From: Misgurnus anguillicaudatus
Taxonomy: Eukaryota > Chordata > Actinopteri > Cypriniformes > Cobitidae
Reading direction: 5' to 3'
Length of the DNA stretch: 64,000 nt
NCBI RefSeq assembly: GCF_027580225.2
Contig: NC_073361.2
Location: 23,516,001-23,580,000, forward strand
The translations under genes and the position numbers were made by a program. This document shows positions 11,776-24,300 of the stretch, piece after piece. Under the pieces are notes generated by a model that ran no database searches, was not told where the DNA came from, and worked only from the letters and a program-made list of their open reading frames with translations. Position 1 is the stretch's first letter; each line of letters starts with the position of its first letter.

Positions 11776-12303
11776 ATTAATTTGCATGTAAACGTATGGA
11801 AAAAGTTTTTTATCATCTGATTGATATCCAATTATTTTGTGAATTTAAAGACACTAATTTCAAGTTTTATCACTCGTTTGTGACTTTTACCAAAGTCGGC
11901 TTGGATGTTTACCCATCATTGCTTGTGTGAATTTGGCACATCGTGATAACTTGATAGATATTGCACGCATTTTGGTGACTGTTTGTCATCTATACAAACA
12001 CTTGGAACAGTTCTGCAGTGTGCAAAATGTTAAACTCTCAACATTATGTAATCTCTGTATTGATTATTATCATTGTTGATCAGCCTTTAACTAGCCGTGG
12101 AGCCGCAGTAGAGGGTGGCTCTGGTTTTTGGATGTAGTTCAACGAATCAAAACACTGTCCCTTTTATATTTAATCAAAACACTTTTAGACTTTGAACATA
12201 ATGGGCCGTGTCTATGAATTCACAGAGACTTCAAAAAGGGCTTTTTGTCTGGGGGAGTCTTATGAAAACCTCGGGTGCTAAAGACCAATCTCTTGCATTT
12301 CAG
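11776..12303. other. Intron tail upstream of tfr1 coding exon 1
   Basis: No repeat, RNA gene or exon recognised. It ends in the acceptor TTGCATTTCAG used by the first coding exon of tfr1. Confidence 0.5.
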
Positions 12304-12308
12304 ATTCA

Positions 12309-15300
12309 ATGGCTGGGGCAGTTGATCAAGCAAAAATGAAGTTTTCTAAAATCGTAAGTTCGTAAGTGTATATGTTAATCTGAAATATAAAGCCTGCTAG
12401 TTACAGTAATAAAGGTATTTAATGGTATTTGTTTTGTTTTTACAGGTAAACAGTCGCTCATACACACGGTTTAATCAAAATCCTGATGGAGAGAACAGCC
12501 GTGTGGAGGTGAACCTGTCTGTGGACACTGAAGAAGAGGAGATGGATGGTGCTGAGCAGGGTCACGTACAGCCCGAGACATACATGAGACCTACCATTCA
12601 TCCGGGGTCATGGAACAAATGGAGAATTTTTGTTGTAGTCGCTGTTTTACTGGTCATCTTCTGTTTGGGTGATTTGTTTTCCCAATATACCTTATTTACT
12701 AGATTTAGGGAATGGATTGTAAGATAAACACCGAGGGATTTCTGTGGGGTTTGTTACATTGTTATTACAGAATGTATTACACTACGCAAATTATATTGTA
12801 AATAAACATTGGTTAAAATGTTGATTTAAAATAATTGTATCTTTAATGACAAACACCCATTTTTATCTAATCCAATTTGAAATCAGCTGTGTCAACAGCT
12901 GTGTAATTATTTATTTATTGCCCAATACACTTCATAGAAACAATACTTATAATATTTCTTGTACTCTTATCAGGTTCACTCATTGGCTACTCTTTCCAAC
13001 CTAAGCCTAAGACGGCCTCCTGCGTCCCAATTGTAACTAAGGAACAGACTTCAGCTCCACAGGTTTATGAGGCTCCCGAGTCTACTATGGATTGGAGTGA
13101 TGTTGTTAATCTTCTGAATAATCAGCTGAGCCCTAAAAAACTTGAGGACATGATAAGGTACTGTATCTCTAAATTATAAATGATTGATTGTAGTCATTCA
13201 GCAGCAGTTATATCCTGTATGTATTTGAAAGCTTTCCCCGCCAGCATTTTTAGAAAAGTAGCCTTTTTTGTGATATTTACAAAATGCCTTCCAGAAAACT
13301 TTCTTCTATAAATATATTAACATACCATATATCAAATGAAAGAACAGACCCTCTGCTTTTAAACAAATAAACAAAACGATTCATCCTATCTTCATTTGTT
13401 CTCTTTGTATCAGTGGTTTTCAAACTTTTTCAGCGTACGGCCCCCTTTCTGTACGGTGCATTCCTTCCCGGCCCCCCCAAAGAAAATTTATGACAAAAAC
13501 AGTTCTAAAACTGCACATTTTAATTAAATTATACAAAGTAGTGCTGACTTATTTTTTTTAGGTTTAATTTCACAGAATTCATGATAAATTAATGTATTTT
13601 ATAAAAATGTCATAAAACTGGGGCCCCCCTGGCACCATCTCGCGGCCCCGGACCCCAGTTTGAGAACCACTGCTTTATATCACCTCTCAAATATGGGAAG
13701 GGTTTCTTCAAAAAGATTCAGAACGATGAACAAAACATACGCAGAGTTTCTATGTTTTTCAATTAGTTGATGTTTGAGTTTTTCATAAGTTGGGTAAGAG
13801 AATTATAGATTACTGTAAAACTTGTCAGGGAAGTGAGATTGGCAGGGAAACGGTTTCTCTTAATTGACTAGATAACTAACTCTGCAATGGTGGGGAAAGA
13901 GTTAATATTTAAAGGGATAGTTCACCAAAAAATATTTTTTATATTATTTACTTGCCCTCAGATAGTTTCAAAGCTTTATAAAGTAACCAAGCTTGGTTAC
14001 AAACATTTTCAAAATATTTTTATTATTGTTGAGCAGAACAAAGACATTTAAACCAGTTGGAAACAACTTGAGGGTAATAAATAATATTTTTGGGGGGTGT
14101 GCTATTCCTTTAAGACATTAGTTTCTAATATTTGATTGATACAAATAAACAACCTTAAATGTGTGATTGTGTTAAATAACTGTAATCTCAAAATAATCGT
14201 GATTATGATTTTTCTCATAATCAAGCAGTTTTAGCCCTAGTACTGTCTTACTGTAATTCTTTTAATGTTGAATGTTGTTTCATTAAGTGAGTATTCGGGT
14301 GCCGGTATGGCAGGATCATCTGAAGATAACATTTTGGCTGACAAAATCCATGACTTTTTCAAGACCTTGAATATGGACCCATGGATTGATGAACATTTTG
14401 TGAAGCTACAGTATCCTGTCAAGTAAGTGATCTTTCCTGAAATCCAGCTTAAGTCGTTTTTTTGTGATTTTCTGTTTTCTACAGAAAAATAAAAAAATAT
14501 TCCTACATAAAGAAATAAAAGTGTCAAAAAGTAAAATTGTGTGAAGTCAATGATTAAAATTCCTACTCCGGCCCTGTGTTCTAGTTTGTTTTTTATGACC
14601 TTCCCTCGCTAACTTCCCTCAGTCTCGTTCACTCGGATGTGTTCATTGCTTATGTTGTACGAGTGCCCACCACTGCTGGAACACTTGAAGTAGGTTCAAA
14701 TGGATCGCTCTAAGCCCTTGATCACATGGAAAGTGGAGGCCGTCCCCTCCATCATTTGAACTGTACAAAGCAAGAATTGCTGAAGTGATGTCACAATCGT
14801 GTTGCATTGTGGGATATGGAGCAGCATGGAGTGTACATATGAAGCAGACTCGCTCAAAATCTAGGGAGCGAGGGTCTGTCCATACAAACTTCCCTCGTCC
14901 ACTTGACGAAGTGGAACGCACTTCAAAATGGCGACAGGGATTTCCCAGAGGGGAAGTTTGCGAGTGCGTGTCTAAAACTGGAGTGGGACGCACCACTAGT
15001 CTCATAATAAGATTAAGAGACCTGAATTTCAAAGACAGGGTCACATGTTATATGTCTTAAAGCCCACTGGATTTTATGTAATGACTGGAGCCATAACTAG
15101 AAATTTCACATAAACTGTGTCCCAATTCGAAGGCTAGATCCATCAACGATCGTGTCCTTAGACTGTGACGCACAATGAATCTCGGGATAGCCTAGGCTGT
15201 GAAGGATTCATTCATTATATTATTTGCGGCTCAAGCATAGAAGGTGCCATTTTGAGGCTGTATTTCAAGCATCCTTCGAATTGGGACTGCCTTACTACCC

Positions 15301-18300
15301 TTTAGTCGCACTACTGTGGCGTAAACAGTCTTGGGATGCACTTTCCGGAGGTCGCAGCCTACGACTTGGGACACAGCTATAGAATTGGAAGCTCTTGATT
15401 TGCATGCAATATTAAAATTTTATATAAATCTTATTTCTCACCCATACAGCAAAACAAACAAAGTATTCTTCGATTCAAAGGAGATTTGGAGTCCAAAAGG
15501 GTTCTTGGCCTACAGTAAAACAGGAAGTCAACAGGTAGGCTTTCTACTGTATGTTTTCCTGCATGTGCAAGTCATGCTTGCCATTAGTTGCATGAATCCT
15601 GCTGGTTGTTGTTGTTATTATTATTTACTTTTCATTAATCATTTGATGCAGTTTAATTTACATTGAATGCAAGTCCTCCATGTGTCCCTTATTCAACACC
15701 TCAATGACTGTAAAGCATAATTTGTTTATTAAGTGCTGATTTTAAATGGGTTATTGATTTTCCCCTTTTTATTTTATTTTTTTAAAGCTTGATTTGAATG
15801 TATCTCTACATTTATATGAAGCCAGAACGGCCAATTAAACAAACATATGCCTTCCTCTCACAGGGCAGAGTTGTGTATGCTAACTATGGTGAGCTACAGG
15901 ACCTAGAGATCGTGAACGCCAATAAAGTCAATCTAAATGGCTCTGTTGTACTGATGCGAGCTGGGAAAATCAGTATGGCACAGAAGGTAATTCATGTAGA
16001 GAAAACTAAATGCAAGTTTTGTATTGTTTTTTTAACAATTTATTTACCATATTTTATAGTTTTTTTTATTTTTTTATTTAAAGGTGTCATCATTAAGTAC
16101 AACATGACATGTTTTTTAGTTAATGATGACTCTTCATTAGTTTATGATTAGCACTAGGGCTGGAACAATAAAGAGCGGGACATGTTTTTATATTAATAAG
16201 GAGTTATTCAGTTTGATTTATTTTTATTTTACTTCTTTAATATTAATATATTTTATTTGTTTAAGGTGAATAATGCCCCTTTTGCACTGTTTATGTTAGG
16301 CTGAATTAATGTTGGACTTGTTTTTATGTGATTTGTTATATTTTCCTTGGCACTGGCACTGTTTGTGTATTTGTTTAATTGAGAAAATGCTTCAATAAAA
16401 TGTTGGGATTAATAGCAGATGTTACATTTATTATTTGTAAAAAAAAATCTTTAGACTATTTGATTAATCGAAAAAATAATCGATAGATTAATCGGTTGAA
16501 AAAATAGTCGAAATTTGCAGCTCTACGGGAAACCCTGGTACCAGAATAAAAACGACTAATTTTTGTAATATGTTATGTTTTGGTAGTGTTGACCTTAATG
16601 TATTCATCATCTCTGTAGGTTGCAAATGTTGCAAGTAAAGGTGCTATAGCAGCTTTGATCTACCCAGACCCAGCTGACTATGACAACATGAATCGGGATA
16701 CTGAACTTTATGGTCATGTAAGTTATGGCATTCATGTGTTTGAGTGGTTGGTCATGCTTGCTTTTGATTTTCTTTCACTGCTTTTTGTTTGTTTACTTTT
16801 TCTTTTATTCGGTTGTTTATTCTAGGTCCACTTGGGATCAGGTGATCCTTATACCCCAGGATTCCCATCCTTTAATCACGGCCAGTTTTCCCCTGTGAAT
16901 TCCTCCGGTCTTCCTGACATTCTTGCCCAGACGATCACCGCTACCATGGCACAAAAAATCTTTGAGTATGTTCTAAGTTTATATTTAACATACATTTTTT
17001 AATTGTGTTATTTGTTTTTAGTAGGATACTGTATCCTGTCCCAGGTTAATATGCAATTATATGCAATATGTAAAGTGTTTGCGCTGTGGCACTATCGTAA
17101 CATTGTTGAAAGAAACCAGTTAAATGTAACATTTTTGCCACGTTTAGTAGTGCGTAAAATTATACACCTAAAGCTTTAAGTATATAATTCCCTCTTTTAA
17201 AACATTATGTTTAATCATTATCCTGATATTTTTTGCAGTAAGATGGGGGGAAAAAGCGTCCCCAGTACTTTTGAGGGTGCCTTCTCTAATTACAAGTTTG
17301 GAAGTGAGACTGACCTTCCAATCACAGTAGAAGTCAACAATGAACTTGTCGATACCAGGATCCATAACGTGTTTGGAGTCATCAAAGGGTTCGTGGATGC
17401 TGGTAAGTTACAGCCATACGTTGTGCTTTGCTTGAATGAACATTTGTATCTAAACATCTGATGGCCTTAAACACATTCTTAATCCCGCAGATCGATATGT
17501 TGTGATTGGAGCACAGAGAGATTCAATGAGCTCCGGATATGCCAAGTCTTCAGTTGGCACTGGGCTTTTGCTGGAGCTTGCACGAGTTTTTTCGGAGATG
17601 AAGAAAGGTAACTCCCACTATCATGTTCTTCACTGTTCAGGGTTTTTACGGGTCCTTGAAATCCTTGAAAGTTTGTGAATCTGGGGGAAAAATGCAAGGC
17701 CCTGGGAAGTTTTTGAAAATGTACATACATAGATACAGGTCATTGAAAGTGCTTTAATCTATTTTATGCAAGAAGTTTTCTAAAAAAAAAAAATCATGTT
17801 ATTCCCTGTGTAGTGTAGGATAATATAAAAATCTTAGACTTTTAAAGCACACGTGCTAAACTGTTCACTTTAATTGCTTATATCTTCTGTATGCGAATGT
17901 TGATTCATACCAAAATGCTTTTTTGCATAGTTGTGTTTGACACATGAAAACATCTCAGGTTACGTATGTAACTGTTGTTCCCTGAGAAAGGAACGAGACG
18001 CTGCGTCTCCCTTGCCATTCTTCCTGCATCCCTGTAACGCCGTCTTTGGCAATATTTCAGATAGTGATATACTTCCTGGCTCCCGCGTCACCCTGTCTTT
18101 GTCGTTAATAGGGTTGTGCCGATAGACGATAGTATCGTGTATCGACGATCTTCAGACATATCGCCAATGGCAGGCTTTCATGGCGATAGTCATGACAATA
18201 GTTGGCGATTGGTTATTATTATTATCATCATAGTTTTATATTAACACCCGCAATGCATGCTTTTCCTCACATGAGGGTTTGTGGGCTTCACTTTACGCGG

Positions 18301-21300
18301 AGAGCTTGTAAAGAGAGAATTCCTTCTTGCACGTACCTGCACCTAATGCGCGCGCCTTGGTCTCCTTCTACCACTAAATCCAGCGCGCCGCGTCATGAGC
18401 AGCTGTGCTTCTCTCTGTCTCACATGCACGCGCTCTCGCGTCTGTCCGAAGTCTAAACATAAACTAAAGTAGTAATCCTTATTTGTTCAGTTTAATGCGT
18501 TTCATGCAAGCTGAGGCAAACTTTACTTTTTGTTTAAAATATGACCCGCTGCATATTAGCACCTGTCTCTCACTCTCGGGTACGTGCAGAGAGCTGCGCT
18601 CTGTCCGAAGTCAGATCATAGGTATTAATCCTGTTTATGATATGCATTTCAAGGAGTTGTAGCAAAACGTCCCTCGTGTTTAATATATGATTGTGTTTAA
18701 AATATGATCGCGTTCCGCTGGACCGATGCGTTTAAAAGGCACCTCATGAGAGCACCACTGCTTGACACGTGTAGTCTTCTGCAACAGCACTAAACCAATG
18801 CATTGAATTGTTTGTATGTGCGCGCACGTGTGTGTGCATGCGCAGATGCATGTTTTTACAGTTATTAAGTAATCATGATAGGGTTTTAATGACGCGCTCG
18901 CATTAATGGCATCAGGTTTAAGAAGGTTGCGGTCATGACGGTGTTGCTCTTGTTCTTTTTTGTCCACCCATCAAGTGACTATAGTGTTATAATGAGTAAA
19001 AAATTAACATATAAAAAAATGAGTAAACTACTGCTCCGCCCCCCGATAATATCGTGTATCGCCGATCTCACAGGCTGTCGATAGGACGATCTGAAAATAG
19101 GGCATATCGCCCAACACTAGTCGTTAAGCCTCACCATTGGTTGAATTTGATATACACATTCAGACGCACTTACGCCTGGAGGCGTCCCCAAAGTGTCACC
19201 TTAGTGACGCAGCGTGAGTTCCCTCGAAAGGAAACTGTAACAATGTATCTTATAAGGTAACAAGATGTAACCTTGCTCTCACTTTAAATGTGTCCCCACA
19301 TTTAGTCCTTGAATTTGAGGGTATTGGACCTGGAAAGTCCTCGAAAGGTCCTTGAATTTGAAGTTAACTAAGGTGTGGGAACCCTGTCTTCACTGTTGTT
19401 GCAGGGCACGTTGGGGTGCGCACTCATTTTTTGACCTTTTTGCTATAGGTGGTTTCAGACCCAAGAGAAGCATTGTGTTTGCCAGCTGGACCGCAGGGGA
19501 CTACGGTAACGTCGGACTTACCGAGTGGCTTGAGGTTTGTATGTTGATTGCGATTATTTGGGGGGGCAGTTACTTTTTCACACAGGGCCAAATTGGTTTG
19601 GATGGCTTTTTTCCTTTAATTATTAAAGGTGCAGTGTGTAAATTTTAGCGCCATCCAGTGGTAAGGTTGCGAATTGCAACCAATGGCTTAGTCCACTGCT
19701 TATCCCTCGCGTTTGAAACACATAGAGAAGCTACGGTAGCCACCACCGGACAAAAATCTCATCATCTGAGACAACTTAGTAAAAAAATTCTCCGTTAGGG
19801 CTTCTGTAGAAAAATGGTGGCCCAAAATGGCGACTCCCATGTAAGGGGACCCTCGGTGTATGTAGATAAAAAGGTCTCATTCTAAGGTAATAAACACTTA
19901 ACGGTTCATTATTAAAGGTCTTTATACATCCCTGATAATAAAGTTTTGTTTATTATTTTGCATTTCTGTCAAGAGAGCCTTCTAAAAATTACACACTGCA
20001 CCTTTAAGTCATCATTTAAAACTGCATTTTGTATTTACTCTGGATATTTTTGTGTAATATTAAAATCTGTTTGATGATCTGAATCATTTTATTGCCAAAT
20101 GTGTAATCAGACTCTTCGGGGTGAAGAAATGATGACATTGTTTGGAATGCAGTTAAAACTTTCAGTGCTATGTTCTGTGTTACACAGGGCTATGTGACAT
20201 CACTGGACAAAAAAGCCTTCACCTACATCAGCTTGGATGGATTTGTTACTGGTGAGTTAACTGTAACTTAGTGAAATCTGGATGTGACCAAAGTTTACAT
20301 TAGTCACACTGTATGTTTAACAGCGCTATGAAATCTCATTATGTTTTTACATTGCAGGTGTGGGCTCTTTCAAAGCATCTGCTAGTCCGTTGTTGCAGAC
20401 TCTTCTGGAGAAAACCTCGAAGAAGGTAGAGCACCAAGGACTTTTTGCACGATTCACTTGATTTTTTTATTAGTTTCGGAGGAAATTTATTTAAAAAACA
20501 AAGTACAAATGAGCGTTTAACATTATGTCCAATAATAAGGGTAGTCTGTATTGGTAGTGGTGGTGGAAGTAGTGGTAGGTTGCGTGCACACCGCCAGCAT
20601 CTTTGTCACTGTGTCTCGCCCTTTTCTTTCAATGAGGTTTTTAGAAGGCATTCCTAATTCTGGTTGCCCTATTAACAATTATAAATAAACAAGTAAGCAT
20701 CCATTGCTGTAACTGATGAGAGAGGGATGGCGTGAACTCCACTGCTTTACTCGTAGTCACTCCTGAATTCTCAATTTTGTCACGTCCTGTTACCAACGTC
20801 CCTGTCACTTGTATCACCGGAAGTCTCCAAGCTTCCATCGGAATGAATGAGATCGCATTGGCTTTTGAGTTGAAGCTGTGGAAAGATGAAGAACATTGAT
20901 AATGTGTTTTGGTTATATTTTTGTAATGTGTATAACTTAAGTTAGACTGTAAAACTTGAGAGTTAAGGGTTGCAGAATAGATGCGTTTACAGGTGATCCT
21001 GTTTTAAGTAGTCTTTACGTCTCTGAAGTCAAATAATAATTTACAGAGATGGAATTTTAGTTTTTCTGGGGCAGATAAGTATCAATGTGAAGCCTTGCTT
21101 CCTGGTTTTTCAGTAAGTAATCCCTTTTCTCTCTTTGAAAGCTAAAAGATCCAGTTAATACGGGTTCGAGTCTCTTCCAGACACTTGTGTGAGTAAATCT
21201 GCATAGATTTTTTTGATATATTGTTGGTGTGCGCAAGCTTCTTAATCTCATCTGTTGTCATTTTGTGCTCAGTGTGAAGCCCATGGAGATGGAAAATGGT

Positions 21301-24300
21301 GCATATCCTTTTTTGGCTTTCTCTGGAATCCCCTCTGTAACATTTAGATTTACATCAACTGGGGTAAGTGTTGAAGAACGTTACATCACTTTATAACATC
21401 TAAGCCTTTCTTAAAGGGACACTCCACTTTTTTTTAAATATGTTCATTTTCCAGCTCCCTAGAGTTAAAGGCATAGTTCGGCCAAACACGATATTAAACC
21501 CATGATCCACTCACCCCCAAGCTGTCCGAGCTGCACACGTCCATCGTTTTTCAGACAAACACATTTTCGGATATTTTAGAAAATATTTTAGATCTTTCTT
21601 TTGATTAAATGTAATGTTACGGGGTCCAGCAATAGTCCACGACCTTCAAGTCCAAAAAAAGTGCGTCCATCCTTCACAAATTAAATCCAAACGGCTCCAG
21701 GATGATAAACAAAGGTCTTCTGGGGGTAATCCGTGCGGTGTTGTTGTAGAAATATCCATATTTAAAATGTTATTAACTTTATTAACTAGCTTCCGGTAGC
21801 GCCGCCATCTTAGACTCAGGAGAGAGTGTGTACGTAGTGTACGCACTTTTCTTAGTGACGTATGACAAATCGGAGGGCGGGGGACAGAGCAGCAACAGAG
21901 AAACCGCTGTCTATGCTGCGTAAGCGCTCATCCTGAATGCATATGACTCTAAAATGGCGGCGCTACCGGAAGCTAGTTTATAAAGTTAATAACACTTTAA
22001 ATATGGATATTTCTACAACAACACCGCACGGATTACCCCCAGAAGACCTTTGTTTATCATCCTGGAGCCGTTTGGATTTAATTTGTGAAGGATGGACGCA
22101 CTTTTTTTGGACTTGAAGGTCGTGGACTATTGCTGGACCCCGTAACATTACATTTAATCAAAAGAAAGATCTAAAATATTTTCTAAAATATCCGAAAATG
22201 TGTTTGTCTGAAAAACGATGGACGTGTGCAACTCGGACGGCTTGGGGGTGAGTGAATCATGGGTTTGGTATCGTTTTTGGCCGAACTATCCCTTTAAACA
22301 TTTGATTTTTGCCATTTTTGGCATAGCTTGGCATAATCCATTGAATCTGATTAGACCATAAGCATCGCTCAAAAAATAACCAAAGAGTTTCGATATTTTT
22401 CCTAATTAAAACTTGACTTTTCTGTAGTTACATCGTGTACTAAGACTGACAGAAAATTAAAGGTGACATAGAATGGTTGAACGGAGTATTTATCCTTGCT
22501 CTGTGATGTGACATGTAGACAAAAAATTTTTTGTTTGGGTCTGTAATGCCGTAGAAGCTTCCTAAAAACATCTCTCGGATAGCTCTATTAGGGTGGGGGA
22601 TTTTAAGTTTTGCACCTATTTGGCACCCCCTGCTGGCTTAACTTGCAATCTCATTACTGATTGGCTGACTTTGCTGCCTCTCAAAAAATTTAGCCAATTA
22701 TTTTAAAGTGGATGGACAGTTAGATGCCTGTGATGTCATAAACATCAGTTTTTCAGATTGGGCTGTTTTCTGGCTGACATTTCTAAAAGAGAAATTTCTA
22801 TGAGACTGAGATGTTTAGCACTTTTTGTATGTTTGTGAATGTGGGTAGACTACCAAAGTCCTTGATTATTACGCCAGAATGAGAGTATAGCCATATCGGC
22901 CTAGAAAATTGAAACTTTTGGTTTTCTGTCGGTCTTGGTGCGCGATGTAACTACAGAGAAGTCAAGTTTTGAATAGGAAACATGTTGAAACTCTTTGGTT
23001 ATTTTTTAGCACGATGCTAGTGGTCTAGTCAGATTCAATGAATTGTGCTAAGCTATGCTAAAAGTGGTACCGCCAGACAGAGAGATCAGCTGAATGGATT
23101 CTAAAACGGTAAAAATCGGATGTTTATCTTTAGGGAAGCTGGAAAATTGGCATATTTTGGAGTGTGGAGTGTCCCTTTTGGGAGTTTGATGGGGTTTTTT
23201 TGGGTTGATTTTATTTGCCCTCAAATTTCTATGCGCTTTTTAGCATTCAAGAACTGCAACCTTTTTGTTTTTAGCCATATGCTTAAAGGCCATTTATAAA
23301 TTAAACGTTTTTAAGACATAGCTTGTACAAAGACTAGAAATAACTGCCAATCATGTGTGCCTGCTTTGTGATTTTTTTCTGACTTTCATTTATCAGGACA
23401 GTTCTGTTGACTACAAGTATTTTGGAACTGCTCTGGATGATGAGAATCATCTAAAATCTATGATTGGTCAGAAATTGGGTGAGGTGTTTATGGCTGCTGC
23501 CCAGGTGGCTGGGCAGATGGCACTTCGCCTTGTTCACGACCACATTCTTAAACTGGATGTAACCAAGTATGTCGAGGAGATTGGAAAACGTGTCAACGCC
23601 ATTGTCGATTGCACTAATGACCTGAAGCGTAAAAAGGTGATGCCTTTCATTTTTAAGTCTAAGTCCTTTATTATAAATACTGTGTGCAAGTCACTTGCCT
23701 ATAGAGACAATTCAATAGACATTTACTGCTGTGTGCACAAAAAATATACATGTGTACAGAAATAACAAGATAAATTCTAATCTCTATACGCTAAGACACT
23801 AAAGCACTTTTCACGTAGAGATTTCAAAAAATACATGAATTATGTGTCCCAGGATTTGTCCCAAAATTGTTTGATTTTGGTTTATTTACACCCCTGATGA
23901 TTTTTTGGGATCTGTGCATGCATAAAGGACCCGGGAAAACATGTGACGTGATTGTAATTGTAATTGTGCATTCAAGCATGATATCTCGAAAGAGAGAGTG
24001 CAGATCAAAAGCAAACTAACTCGATAAAAAACAACTAGCGCATAACGTTTCATTAAGCTGCCGAATGATCTCTGCTTCAGCGTGGATAATGAGGAGCTTT
24101 CTGATCTCTACTTCATTCCAGTTGCAGATATTTTTTGTGGTAACTGTTGATTTGCATTTCCAACGCCCGCTTAAGTTACGGGATACCTACAGTATGTCAT
24201 TGTGGCGTGCACACATGCATCATCACTACAACACACTCCTGTCAACATTGTTCAGTGATTAAACAATAAGTTACAGTAAAACAAAGTGACAATTTGTATG

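Larger units (their letters stand above)
17636..19387. mobile_element. Outer hAT-like element in tfr1 intron 10 (three-level nest)
   Basis: CTTCACTG at 17628-17635 is repeated at 19388-19395. The termini are CAGGGTTTTTACGGGTCC and GGTGTGGGAACCCTG, with CCTTGAAATCCTTGAAAG-type blocks near the left end and GGTCCTTGAATTTGAAG near the right. One or two extra bases separate the duplication from the termini. A second element sits inside it, and a third inside that. Confidence 0.7.
21412..23179. mobile_element. Outer palindromic element, GGGACACTCCAC family
   Basis: The ends TTAAAGGGACACTCCACTTT and GGAGTGTGGAGTGTCCCTTT are inverted. Inner blocks TTTTCCAGCTCCCTAGAG and TTTAGGGAAGCTGGAAAATT match in reverse. 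It contains two further elements (21465-22297 and 22457-22862). It lies in tfr1 intron 15. Confidence 0.75.

Noticed and set aside
12422..12727. Free-standing 101-codon membrane protein
   Set aside because: It is tfr1 exon 2 read through its acceptor and donor; the spliced version continues in frame.
14643..15060. Overlapping 133- and 91-codon frames on both strands
   Set aside because: They lie in an inverted-repeat-like block within a tfr1 intron.
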